A program made the translations under genes and the position numbers. A stretch of 64,000 bases of DNA from Neobacillus mesonae (GTDB lineage Bacteria; Bacillota; Bacilli; Bacillales; Cytobacillaceae), in contig NZ_KV440949.1 of assembly GCF_001636315.1 (NCBI RefSeq), forward strand, positions 4,792,084 through 4,856,083, read 5' to 3'. The notes under the pieces are model-generated. The model did not search any database and was not told the origin of the DNA. It saw only the letters and a list, made by a program, of their open reading frames with translations. The number at the start of each line of letters is the position of its first letter. Position 1 is the first letter of the stretch. Positions 1-8,310 of this stretch are shown here, piece by piece.

Positions 1-734
1 TTTCACCATATTCAGTTGAAACGCAAAAATTGACGCAGCAAAACCTTCCTCCTTCAAGCAAGTATTGGTTTGGTACAGATGACCTAGGCAGGGATGTATT
101 TACAAGGACATGCTATGGAGCAAGAATATCCTTATTTGTCGGATTAATGGCGGCACTGATTGATTTTTTAATCGGGGTTGTTTATGGTGGGGTCGCCGGG
201 TATAAAGGCGGCAGGACCGATAATTTGATGATGCGGATTGTGGAAATTTTATATGGATTGCCATATTTACTAGTAGTTATTCTTGTGATGGTCGTAATAG
301 GCCCAGGCTTAACGACAATTATTCTAGCACTCTCAATAACGGGCTGGGTAGGGATGGCGCGGATTGTCCGCGGGCAGGTACTGCAAATTAAAAACTATGA
401 ATTCGTTCTTGCTTCCCAGACGTTTGGAACAAAAACATCAAGAATCATAAGGAAAAACCTATTGCCAAACACGATGGGTCCGATCATTGTCCAAATGACA
501 TTGACCATTCCTTCTGCCATCTTTGCCGAAGCATTTTTAAGCTTTATCGGACTTGGAATTCAAGCACCGCATGCCAGCTGGGGAGTAATGGCCAATGACG
601 GGTTATCTACCATTCTATCAGGCTATTGGTGGCGTTTGTTCTTCCCAACATTGTTTATTTCATTAACTATGTTCGCATTTAATGTTTTAGGTGACGGGCT
701 TCAGGATGCCCTGGATCCAAAGTTGAGGAGGTAG
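1..734 (+). CDS. dppC: Dipeptide/oligopeptide ABC transporter permease DppC, 5' end outside window
   Basis: Inner permease subunit of a peptide ABC importer, membrane-embedded, pairing with a DppB outside the window. The reading frame is open to the window edge (in-frame codons precede the first possible TTG at 30), so the gene is 5' truncated; about 244 residues are visible of a family length near 300. The visible part starts with the conserved segment containing WFGTDDLGRDVFTR, has about five hydrophobic helices and carries the permease EAA-type loop (EAFLSFIGLGIQ, then SWG) that docks on the ATPases. The stop is 4 nt before dppD. Family and gene order match the Bacillus dppABCDE-ykfABCD operon, suggesting import of murein-derived di- or tripeptides. 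Confidence 0.93.
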   Translation, partial: SPYSVETQKLTQQNLPPSSKYWFGTDDLGRDVFTRTCYGARISLFVGLMAALIDFLIGVVYGGVAGYKGGRTDNLMMRIVEILYGLPYLLVVILVMVVIGPGLTTIILALSITGWVGMARIVRGQVLQIKNYEFVLASQTFGTKTSRIIRKNLLPNTMGPIIVQMTLTIPSAIFAEAFLSFIGLGIQAPHASWGVMANDGLSTILSGYWWRLFFPTLFISLTMFAFNVLGDGLQDALDPKLRR

Positions 735-738
735 CAGC

Positions 739-1734
739 ATGGAAAAAATCCTTCAGGTTAGGGACCTACACGTATCCTTTTCAACATATGGCGGCGAAGT
801 TAAAGCTGTCCGCGGCGTAAACTTTGACTTGCATAAAGGTGAGACATTGGCGATTGTCGGCGAGTCCGGCTGTGGAAAAAGTGTCACCTCGCAAACGATA
901 ATGAGACTGATTCCGGAACCGCCCGGCAGGATTACAGGCGGGGAGATTATTTTTAAAAATATGGATTTAATTAAGATGAAGGAGACTGAAATAAGAAAAA
1001 TCCGCGGGGCAAATATCTCGATGATTTTTCAGGATCCAATGACAGCATTAAATCCAACGATTACAATTGGCGAACAGATTATGGAAGGAATTAGGCAGCA
1101 CGAGAAAGTTTCACGTGACGAAGCCAAACGCAAAGCGATTGAGATGCTTTCGCTCGTCGGAATTCCGAATCCGGAAATCCGCCTTAAGCAGTATCCCCAT
1201 CAGTTTAGCGGCGGGATGCGGCAGCGAATTGTGATTGCTATGGCACTCGTATGCGAGCCTGATGTACTAATCGCCGATGAACCGACAACTGCATTGGATG
1301 TTACAATTCAAGCGCAAATTTTGGAATTATTCCGGGATATTCAAAAGAAAACCGGAGTTTCAATCGTATTAATTACCCATGATTTGGGCGTAGTGGCCCA
1401 GGTGGCTGACCGGATTGCGGTCATGTATGCCGGTAAAATTGTGGAACTTGGAACAAGGCGGGAAATTTTTTACCAGCCGCAGCACCCGTATACGAGAGGT
1501 CTGCTGCAGTCTGTACCGAGATTGGATATGAAGAAGGGGGATTTAATTCCGATCCCAGGGACACCTCCTGATTTATTTTCACCGCCGGTTGGCTGTGCCT
1601 TTGCCGCCCGATGTCCGTATGCCATGGAAGTGTGCGATCGCGTTTACCCGCTTAAAACATACTTGAGCAATCATCATCAAGTCGATTGCTGGCTGCAGGA
1701 TGAACGGGCAAAGAAATTGGTTTCAACCTATTAA
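739..1734 (+). CDS. dppD: Dipeptide ABC transporter ATP-binding protein DppD
   Basis: Cytoplasmic ATPase that powers peptide import together with the second ATPase YkfD encoded further down. The 331-residue protein shows Walker A GESGCGKS (about residues 41-48), signature FSGGMRQR (about 155), Walker B VLIADEPTTALD and the switch His in ITHD. The C-terminal Cys-rich segment (CAFAARCPYAMEVC, from about residue 284) is typical of Opp/Dpp ATPases, which often carry an Fe-S cluster there. The start is ATG, preceded by GAGGAGG. It lies 4 nt after dppC and 30 nt before dppE, so they are co-transcribed. Whether the substrate is a dipeptide or oligopeptide cannot be read from the ATPase; the neighbours favour cell-wall peptides. 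Confidence 0.95.
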   Translation: MEKILQVRDLHVSFSTYGGEVKAVRGVNFDLHKGETLAIVGESGCGKSVTSQTIMRLIPEPPGRITGGEIIFKNMDLIKMKETEIRKIRGANISMIFQDPMTALNPTITIGEQIMEGIRQHEKVSRDEAKRKAIEMLSLVGIPNPEIRLKQYPHQFSGGMRQRIVIAMALVCEPDVLIADEPTTALDVTIQAQILELFRDIQKKTGVSIVLITHDLGVVAQVADRIAVMYAGKIVELGTRREIFYQPQHPYTRGLLQSVPRLDMKKGDLIPIPGTPPDLFSPPVGCAFAARCPYAMEVCDRVYPLKTYLSNHHQVDCWLQDERAKKLVSTY

Positions 1735-1764
1735 TATAAAAAAACTTTTATGAGGGGGAAAATC

Positions 1765-3399
1765 ATGAAAAAGCTTACGATTTTGTTAGCTGCTGTCATG
1801 CTGGTGTTATCATTAGCTGCTTGTACAGCAAACAAGGATGCAGGCAGTGAACCGAAGGATGATGGCAAAGGGAAGAAGGAGGAGAAGAAGACTGAGAAGG
1901 TCTTATACCTAAATAATGGACAAGAACCGACCTCCTTGGATCCGCCCATTGGTTTTGATGCTGTTTCCTGGAATGCCTTGAACAATATTATGGAAGGGCT
2001 TACCCGATTGGATGAAAATCATCAGCCTCAAGCAGCTATTGCTGAAAAATGGGATCTTTCCGAGGACGGGAAAACGTATACGTTCCATCTCCGTGAAAAT
2101 GCTAAATGGTCAAATGGTGATGATGTAACGGCAGATGATTTCGTCTATGCCTGGAAACGTCTATTGGATCCGAATACTGGTTCATCAGCCGCATTTTTAG
2201 GTTATTTCATTCAAGGCGGCGAGGAGTATAACAATGGAAAAGGCTCTGCCGACGATGTCAAGGTCAAGGCAGTAGACAAAAAAACGTTTGAAGTAACACT
2301 TGTCAGTCCGCAGGCTTATTTCTTAAGCGTAATTGCCAATCCATGCTTCTTCCCAATTAATGAGGGTGTTGCAAAGGAAAATCCAAAATGGTTTAACGAA
2401 GCAAGTACCTACGTAAGCAATGGTCCTTTCAAATTATCTGAATGGAATCATGACAGTGATTTTACGATGGTAAAAAATGATCAATATTGGGATGTAAACA
2501 ATGTTAAGTTGGATAAAGTTCACTGGGCTATGGTGGATGACGCCAATACCGAATACCAAATGTATACAACTGGCGAGCTTGATACTTCTGATGTCCCTTC
2601 TGAATTAGCAGATAAGCTATTTAAAGAAGGAGACGTAAAGGTTGAGGATCAAGCAGGTCTTTATTTCTATCGTTTTAACGTAACAAAGGAACCTTTCCAA
2701 AACGAAAATATCCGCAAGGCATTCGCATTAGCAATTGATCAAAAGCAAATGGTTGAACTGGTAACGAAAAATCAAGAAAAGCCTGCTTACGGCTTCGTCT
2801 CTTACGGCTTTAAGGACCCTGAAGGAAATGACTTCCGTGAGCATAGCGGCGATTTAATTAAGACTGATGTAGCGAAGGCAAAAGAACTATTGAAAAAAGG
2901 AATGGAAGAGGAAGATTACAAGAAGCTTCCTGAAGTAACATTAACATATAACACGCTTGATACTCATAAGAAGATTGCTGAAGCCCTGCAGCAGATGTTT
3001 AAGGAAAACCTAGGTGTTGATGTGAAGCTTGCCAATATGGAATCAAGTGTATTTGCAACTGATCAGAAAGCACTGAAGTTCCAATTTTCACGAAGCTCGT
3101 TCCTTGCTGACTATGCAGACCCAATCAACTTCTTAGAAAACTTTATTACTGGCTCACCGATGAACCGTACTGGCTGGAGCAATGCTGAATTTGACAAAAT
3201 GATTAAAGAAGCTAAGCATGAGAAAGATGAAAAGAAACGTTACGAAATGATGTATAAGGCAGAAAAAATCTTGTTAGATGCTGCACCAATCGTTCCGATT
3301 CATTTCTACAACCAAGTATATTTACAAAATAAAGATGTCTCTGGCATCGTCCGTCACCCTGTAGGTTATCTAGAACTTAAGTGGGCAGATAAGAAATAA
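1765..3399 (+). CDS. dppE: Peptide-binding lipoprotein DppE (OppA family)
   Basis: Extracytoplasmic solute-binding lipoprotein (SBP family 5) that delivers peptides to DppBC. The 544-residue precursor has a short signal peptide ending in lipobox LAAC with the lipidated Cys at residue 20, then a Lys/Glu/Asp-rich linker and the two-lobe SBP_bac_5 fold (YLNNGQEPTSLDPP near the start). The start was set at the ATG at 1765, because GAGGGGG lies 6 nt upstream; an in-frame ATG at 1750 lies inside that ribosome-binding region. A strong hairpin follows, so the binding protein is probably made in excess of downstream ykf products. In B. subtilis the homologous protein binds murein tri- and tetrapeptides; that specificity here is inferred from the gene order. 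Confidence 0.94.
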   Translation: MKKLTILLAAVMLVLSLAACTANKDAGSEPKDDGKGKKEEKKTEKVLYLNNGQEPTSLDPPIGFDAVSWNALNNIMEGLTRLDENHQPQAAIAEKWDLSEDGKTYTFHLRENAKWSNGDDVTADDFVYAWKRLLDPNTGSSAAFLGYFIQGGEEYNNGKGSADDVKVKAVDKKTFEVTLVSPQAYFLSVIANPCFFPINEGVAKENPKWFNEASTYVSNGPFKLSEWNHDSDFTMVKNDQYWDVNNVKLDKVHWAMVDDANTEYQMYTTGELDTSDVPSELADKLFKEGDVKVEDQAGLYFYRFNVTKEPFQNENIRKAFALAIDQKQMVELVTKNQEKPAYGFVSYGFKDPEGNDFREHSGDLIKTDVAKAKELLKKGMEEEDYKKLPEVTLTYNTLDTHKKIAEALQQMFKENLGVDVKLANMESSVFATDQKALKFQFSRSSFLADYADPINFLENFITGSPMNRTGWSNAEFDKMIKEAKHEKDEKKRYEMMYKAEKILLDAAPIVPIHFYNQVYLQNKDVSGIVRHPVGYLELKWADKK

Positions 3400-3408
3400 T
3401 TTGATGAA

Positions 3409-3435
3409 GGGGTGTTCGTACTGAACATCCCTTTT
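3409..3435 (+). terminator. Intra-operon hairpin terminator between dppE and ykfA
   Basis: A 9-bp stem with one G-U pair (GGGGTGTTC / GAACATCCC), a 5-nt loop and a short T run sit 10 nt after the dppE stop, before ykfA. The tail is only TTTT, so partial read-through is likely, which would set a high binding-protein to enzyme ratio. It could also act as an RNA-stabilising 3' stem for processed dppE mRNA. Confidence 0.7.
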
Positions 3436-3468
3436 ATCCACATATAATGGAATAAGAAAGGGGTGCGT

Positions 3469-4395
3469 ATGATGACATTTGTGAAACCAAACCGCTTAAA
3501 ACAAGGGGATACTGTAGGGGTGATTGCCCCGGCAAGCCCGCCAAATCTTGAAAACCTTGAACGGGGGATTCAGTTTTTAACCGAGCTTGGATTAAACGTT
3601 AAAAAAGGCAAGAGTGTGGAAAGAATTAACGGCTATCTGGCAGGGACAGATCAAGAGCGCCTTGACGATTTGCATCAAATGTTTCTCGACCAAGAGGTCA
3701 AAGCGATTATTTGTGCCTGCGGCGGCTACGGTACCGGCAGAATTACCCCTTATATTGATTATGAAATCATCCGGAATAACCCGAAAATCTTCTGGGGCTA
3801 CAGTGATATTACTTTTTTACATACCGCATTCAGACAGGAAACGGGGCTGGTTACCTTCCACGGCCCAATGTTAGGGTCGGACATTGGTAAGGAGGACACC
3901 CATCTATTATCAAAAGAAGGATTCTCGCAATTATTTCAGCCAACAAAATTATCCTATACGGAACAAATTTCTTCATTAGAGGTGTTAATTGAAGGGAATG
4001 TAAGCGGTCAGCTTGTCGGTGGAAATCTTTCTCTTCTTGTAAGTACACTAGGAACAAAATTTGAAATTGATACGAAGGATAAGCTTTTATTTATTGAAGA
4101 TGTAAATGAGGAACCGCGTGCAGTTGACAGAATGCTGAATCAGCTGTACATGGCCGGAAAGCTTGCCGACGCAAGCGGCATTTTAATCGGCGATTTCTGC
4201 GATTGTCTTCCAAAACGAAACTTATCATTAACGCTCGATGAAGTCATTGAACATTATGTTAAGCTTGCTAAAAAACCGGCACTAAAAGGGCTGCAAATCG
4301 GCCATTGCAATCCACATATTGCAATTCCCTTCGGAGTTGAGGCAAGGTTAAACACATTTGAAAAAAGACTTATTGTCGATTCCGGCATCATGTAA
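3469..4395 (+). CDS. ykfA: Muramoyl-tetrapeptide (L,D-) carboxypeptidase YkfA, peptidase family S66
   Basis: S66 serine peptidase (LdcA/MccF fold), cytoplasmic, expected to trim D-Ala or other C-terminal residues from imported murein tetrapeptides. The 308-residue protein has the nucleophile Ser in GYSDIT (about residue 112), the Glu in FIEDVNEEPR (about 209) and the His in IGHCNPH (about 280), the Ser-Glu-His triad of the family. The start was placed at ATG 3469, with AAAGGGG just upstream; ATG 3472 is equally possible and a GTG at 3463 overlaps the SD. It is the first enzyme gene after the dppE hairpin and 14 nt before ykfB. A MccF-like immunity role is less likely given the operon. Confidence 0.92.
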   Translation: MMTFVKPNRLKQGDTVGVIAPASPPNLENLERGIQFLTELGLNVKKGKSVERINGYLAGTDQERLDDLHQMFLDQEVKAIICACGGYGTGRITPYIDYEIIRNNPKIFWGYSDITFLHTAFRQETGLVTFHGPMLGSDIGKEDTHLLSKEGFSQLFQPTKLSYTEQISSLEVLIEGNVSGQLVGGNLSLLVSTLGTKFEIDTKDKLLFIEDVNEEPRAVDRMLNQLYMAGKLADASGILIGDFCDCLPKRNLSLTLDEVIEHYVKLAKKPALKGLQIGHCNPHIAIPFGVEARLNTFEKRLIVDSGIM

Positions 4396-4409
4396 AGGAA
4401 TGATAAATC

Positions 4410-5510
4410 ATGAAGATTGAACAAATCGAAACATATAAAGCGGCCGTCCCACTGATAAAGCCTTTTAAAACAGCATTGCGAACCGTTACGGTGGCAGAGT
4501 CTGTGATTGTTAAAATAACCTGTGATAACGGGATCATCGGCTGGGGAGAGGCACCTCCAACCGTTGTGATTACCGGTGATAGTATGAGCAGCATTGAATT
4601 TGCCATTAAGGATGTGATTGCGCCATTTTTAAAAAATAAAAACCTGATAAACTATGAATTTATTTTTCAAGGGCTTAAAACGATATTAGTTGGGAATTCT
4701 AGCGCCAAGGCAGCTGTTGATATGGCATTGTATGACTGCCTCTCACAATATTGTAAGCTGCCCCTTTATCAATTTCTCGGCGGTCACAAAAGAGAATTAG
4801 AGACTGATTTTACTGTCAGTGTGAATGGGCCGGAAGAGATGGGTGATGATGCAGTTTCCTATACTCAACAAGGCTTTAATGTCCTAAAGGTAAAGGTTGG
4901 AAAAGACGATATTGCCACCGACATCGAACGAATTAAAGAAATCAGAAAACGTGTGGGCAGCGGAATTAAAATCCGCCTTGATGCGAACCAAGGATGGGCC
5001 CCGAAGGATGCCGTAAGAGCCATCCGAAAGCTTGAGGACAGTGGTTTAAATATTGAGCTGGTGGAACAGCCAGTGAAAGCGGACGATATTGAAGGGTTAA
5101 AACAGGTCACTGACAATGTAGAAACCTTGATTATGGCAGATGAGAGTGTGTTTACACCAAAGCAGGCATTTCAAGTGTTGAAAACGAGAAGCGCTGATTT
5201 AATAAATATTAAGCTGATGAAGGCAGGCGGAATCTATCAAGCACAGATTATTAATCAATTAGCGGAAACATGCGGGGTGGAATGCATGGTGGGCAGTATG
5301 ATCGAAACTCATCTTGGGATTACAGCTGCCGCTCACTTTGCTGCCAGTAAGCAAAATATAACCCGTTACGATTTTGATGCGCCGTTGATGCTTTCGAAAA
5401 ATATTATTGACGGGGGAATTCAATATCATCAGCGGTTTATTACGCTTTCAGAGGAACCAGGGCTTGGGATTAAGCAGGTTAATGTTGAGGGGAGAGTTTT
5501 ACATGGATAA
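4410..5510 (+). CDS. ykfB: L-Ala-D/L-Glu epimerase YkfB (enolase superfamily)
   Basis: Epimerises L-Ala-D-Glu to L-Ala-L-Glu so that murein dipeptides can be used as amino-acid source; cytoplasmic, Mg-dependent. The 366-residue protein carries all superfamily residues at positions close to those of B. subtilis YkfB: KVKVG (catalytic Lys about 162), metal ligands Asp in LDANQGW (about 191), Glu in LVEQP (about 219) and Asp in MADES (about 244), and the second catalytic Lys in NIKLMK (about 268). AAAGGAATGAT precedes the ATG. Its 3' end overlaps the ykfC start by 8 nt, indicating translational coupling. Confidence 0.95.
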   Translation: MKIEQIETYKAAVPLIKPFKTALRTVTVAESVIVKITCDNGIIGWGEAPPTVVITGDSMSSIEFAIKDVIAPFLKNKNLINYEFIFQGLKTILVGNSSAKAAVDMALYDCLSQYCKLPLYQFLGGHKRELETDFTVSVNGPEEMGDDAVSYTQQGFNVLKVKVGKDDIATDIERIKEIRKRVGSGIKIRLDANQGWAPKDAVRAIRKLEDSGLNIELVEQPVKADDIEGLKQVTDNVETLIMADESVFTPKQAFQVLKTRSADLINIKLMKAGGIYQAQIINQLAETCGVECMVGSMIETHLGITAAAHFAASKQNITRYDFDAPLMLSKNIIDGGIQYHQRFITLSEEPGLGIKQVNVEGRVLHG

Positions 5511-6423
5511 ATATCTGGTAAATGTTCCGGTCGCTACCGTTTGGACATCTTATGATTCTGCTAGAGAAATAGATTGGGATGCGGTGACAAACCCGGCTGA
5601 TATTTCATCTTGGTTACATCATTTGACTTACGAAACAAGATTGGGGCTTTGTGAAGATAACCTAGTCCAAACACAGGTTCTATATGGCCAGGAAGTGCTG
5701 TTGGTGGGGGAAAAAGATGAATGGGCACATGTCATCGTGCCGGAACAGCCATCTTCTAAAAATGAAATAGGGTATCCTGGCTGGGTTCCTAAAGCCCAGT
5801 TAGTACAAAGTAAGCCAGACTGGAACATCCAAGTAGGACCAGTGGTGGTTGTTACAAAAACAAAAGCAAGATTACATCAGGAAAAGGATTTAGAGCTTTC
5901 TTTTCAAACAATCCTGCCGCTCTTACGAGAGGAAGACGACAAAGTGATTGTGAAGACACCTGATGGGGGACAAGGGGGGCTGGCTTGGGAACATATAGTA
6001 GTCTGCGAATCTCTTGTGGACAGGTATAAAGGAACAGGCAGTGATATCGTGGCTGCCGGGGAACAATTCCTTGGCCTTCCATACCTTTGGGGCGGGATGA
6101 GCAGCTATGGCTACGACTGCTCAGGCTTTAGCTACTCTATGTGCAAGGCAAACGGCTATACGATTCCCCGTGATGCCCATGATCAAGCAAATGCCGGGAA
6201 ACAGGTGGATATCCATTCAGGCTTAAAACCGGGAGATCTTTTATTCTTTGCTTATGAGGAGGGGAAAGGGCGGATTCACCATGTGGGAATCTATTATGGC
6301 GATGGCAAATTGCTTCACTCGCCCAATACCGGCAAAACCATCGAAATTATTCCTTTAGCCGGAACGATTTATGAACAAGAGCTTTGTGCAGCACGACGCT
6401 ATTGGCTCGAGACGGAGGCGTAA
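5503..6423 (+). CDS. ykfC: Gamma-D-glutamyl-L-diamino acid endopeptidase YkfC (NlpC/P60)
   Basis: Cysteine endopeptidase that cleaves the D-Glu/diaminopimelate bond of free murein peptides bearing an N-terminal L-Ala. The 306-residue protein has an N-terminal SH3b-like region (to about 180) and a C-terminal NlpC/P60 domain with Cys206 in YDCSG, His259 or His260 in HHVGIYYG and a third polar residue near LLHSPN (about 272). There is no signal peptide, consistent with action on peptides imported by Dpp. The start at ATG 5503 is set by GAGGGGAGA upstream and the 8-nt overlap with ykfB; an upstream in-frame start would overlap ykfB by about 100 nt. YkfD begins 2 nt after the stop. Confidence 0.93.
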   Translation: MDKYLVNVPVATVWTSYDSAREIDWDAVTNPADISSWLHHLTYETRLGLCEDNLVQTQVLYGQEVLLVGEKDEWAHVIVPEQPSSKNEIGYPGWVPKAQLVQSKPDWNIQVGPVVVVTKTKARLHQEKDLELSFQTILPLLREEDDKVIVKTPDGGQGGLAWEHIVVCESLVDRYKGTGSDIVAAGEQFLGLPYLWGGMSSYGYDCSGFSYSMCKANGYTIPRDAHDQANAGKQVDIHSGLKPGDLLFFAYEEGKGRIHHVGIYYGDGKLLHSPNTGKTIEIIPLAGTIYEQELCAARRYWLETEA

Positions 6424-6425
6424 GG

Positions 6426-7436
6426 ATGGAGAATAAACCATTATTACAAGTAAGCAATTTAAAAAAGCATTTTCACCTTGGCAACGATGAAATTTTAAAA
6501 GCGGTTGATGGTGTTACTTTCCATGTTAATAAAGGGGAAACCTTTGGGATTGTCGGTGAGTCCGGCTGTGGAAAGTCTACCGCCGGAAGAACGATTATTG
6601 GTCTTTATGACCGGACAGATGGTGAAGTGATTTTTAACGGAAAAAACATTCATAACCTTAATCAAAAAGAACGCTTTGCTTTTCACCGGCAAATGCAAAT
6701 GATATTTCAAGATCCGTATGCATCGCTTAATCCAAGGTCAACGGTTAGTGAAATTATTTCGGAACCAATGGAAGTTCACGGGATGTTTTCGAATAAGCAG
6801 GACCAATTGAAGCGTGTTTATCAATTATTGGAGGATGTTGGCCTGCATAAGGACCATGCAAACCGCTATCCCCATGAGTTTAGCGGCGGCCAGCGCCAGC
6901 GGATCGGAATTGCCCGAGCCCTTGCGCTGGACCCGGAATTCATTATCGCTGATGAGCCAATTTCCGCATTAGATGTGTCCGTTCAAGCACAGGTTGTGAA
7001 CTTGCTGAAGCGGCTGCAACGTGAGAAAGGGTTGACCTATCTGTTCATCGCTCATGATCTTTCGATGGTGAAACAAATCAGCGACCGGATTGGTGTAATG
7101 TATTTAGGGCATTTAGTCGAGCTGACATCTAGTAATGAACTTTACCAAAATCCAATGCACCCGTATACCCAGGCATTGCTTTCAGCGATTCCGATTCCCG
7201 ACCCGGATGTGGAGGATAAACGTGAACGGATTATCTTAAAAGGGGAAATCCCTAGTCCGATTAACCCGCCAAGCGGCTGCGTATTTAGAACACGCTGCCC
7301 TGTGGCCATGGAGGTTTGCGGGTTGGAAAAACCAAAATGGCTGGAGGTTCACGAGCAGCATTTTGTTGCCTGCCATTTATACGACAATCATAAAACCAGC
7401 GGGCAGGATTATTCGCAAGTTGCTGCCTCGAGGTAG
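6426..7436 (+). CDS. ykfD: Peptide ABC transporter ATP-binding protein YkfD (DppF/OppF type)
   Basis: Second ATPase of the peptide importer, partner of DppD. The 336-residue protein has Walker A GESGCGKS (about residues 43-50), signature FSGGQRQRIGIARAL, Walker B FIIADEPISALD, His switch IAHD and the C-terminal Cys-containing oligopeptide-transporter tail (CVFRTRCPVAMEVC). GGAGG overlaps the end of ykfC and ATG 6426 follows the ykfC stop by 2 nt. Because a dppF is absent beside dppD, YkfD most likely completes that transporter. The next gene starts 2 nt after its stop. Confidence 0.94.
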   Translation: MENKPLLQVSNLKKHFHLGNDEILKAVDGVTFHVNKGETFGIVGESGCGKSTAGRTIIGLYDRTDGEVIFNGKNIHNLNQKERFAFHRQMQMIFQDPYASLNPRSTVSEIISEPMEVHGMFSNKQDQLKRVYQLLEDVGLHKDHANRYPHEFSGGQRQRIGIARALALDPEFIIADEPISALDVSVQAQVVNLLKRLQREKGLTYLFIAHDLSMVKQISDRIGVMYLGHLVELTSSNELYQNPMHPYTQALLSAIPIPDPDVEDKRERIILKGEIPSPINPPSGCVFRTRCPVAMEVCGLEKPKWLEVHEQHFVACHLYDNHKTSGQDYSQVAASR

Positions 7437-7438
7437 AG

Positions 7439-8215
7439 ATGTTGAAAATTAAAAAAGAAATAATGACTGTCTTGGCTGGTATAAAAGGGAAGGCCGGCGT
7501 TGCTATTGAAATAGACAATGAGTGTTTTTATTATCATAATGAGGAAGTTTTTCCGTCCGCAAGTGTCATTAAGGTTCCGATATTAATCGAAGGGCTTAGA
7601 CAGGCTGAAAACGGAACAATAACCTTGAACGATATGCTCCCCATTCGTGAGAGGGTGGGGGGCTCAGGAGTTCTACAGGCGCTTTCTGACCAATCTTCCA
7701 TGTCGGTTAAAGACCTCTTGACCTTGATGATTACTGTTTCGGACAATACAGCAACAAATATGATAATCGATTTACTAGGACTGGATTCAATTAACAAGAC
7801 AATGGAAACCCTGGGATTACAAAAAACAGCACTACAACGAAAAATGATGGATTTTGCTGCTGTTAAACGAGGACTTAACAACATAACTTGTGCTTCCGAT
7901 TTGATTATCTGTCTTAAAGTGATTAATGAAGGGGAGTACTTGTCAGAAGAGAGTCGAACGCTTGCATTAACGATGATGAATTATCAGCAGTTCCATGATA
8001 AACTGACGGCAAGAGTAGATCCTGATAAGGTTTTTGTCGCCAGCAAAACAGGCAGTCTGCCGGGTGTGGAGAATGATTGTGCGATTTTTAAATACCGGGG
8101 CAAAACGGCCTATGCCGCGATTCTAACGGAGAAACTGGAAGATGAGTATAGCGGCAGACAGGTAATCAGTCAAATAGGAAAATATTTATATGATTATTTA
8201 ACAGAAATGAACTGA
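7439..8215 (+). CDS. Class A beta-lactamase-related serine hydrolase, probable cytoplasmic peptidase
   Basis: The 258-residue protein has the penicillin-recognising fold motifs: S42-x-x-K45 (SVIK), S101-D-N and K203-T-G. It differs from true class A beta-lactamases in two visible ways. It has no signal peptide, and the omega-loop segment after LGLQKTALQRKMMDF has no Glu equivalent to the deacylating Glu166 (only Asp and a GLNN motif). It is the last gene of the dpp-ykf operon (2 nt after ykfD) and its stop codon lies in the terminator stem. A D-Ala or D-amino-acid peptidase acting on imported murein peptides is inferred; antibiotic hydrolysis is unlikely. The substrate is unknown. Confidence 0.8.
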   Translation: MLKIKKEIMTVLAGIKGKAGVAIEIDNECFYYHNEEVFPSASVIKVPILIEGLRQAENGTITLNDMLPIRERVGGSGVLQALSDQSSMSVKDLLTLMITVSDNTATNMIIDLLGLDSINKTMETLGLQKTALQRKMMDFAAVKRGLNNITCASDLIICLKVINEGEYLSEESRTLALTMMNYQQFHDKLTARVDPDKVFVASKTGSLPGVENDCAIFKYRGKTAYAAILTEKLEDEYSGRQVISQIGKYLYDYLTEMN

Positions 8216-8245
8216 TCCTAAATGCGGGATCAGTTATATTTTTTT
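8212..8245 (+). terminator. Terminator of the dpp-ykf operon
   Basis: Stem CTGATCC / GGATCAG with a 7-nt loop followed by TTATATTTTTTT. The stop TGA of the serine hydrolase is inside the left arm. Confidence 0.85.
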
Positions 8246-8250
8246 GTATT

Positions 8251-8290
8251 AATAAATAAAAAGACTAACTCCGAAATTAGAGTCAGTCTT
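8251..8290 (-). terminator. Terminator of the AGCS symporter gene
   Basis: On the minus strand, an 11-bp stem (AAGACTGACTC pairing with one G-U) is followed by CTTTTTATTTATT, 20 nt after the stop of the symporter gene. Confidence 0.75.
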
Positions 8291-8310
8291 ATAAAAAATT
8301 GCTTTACTAA

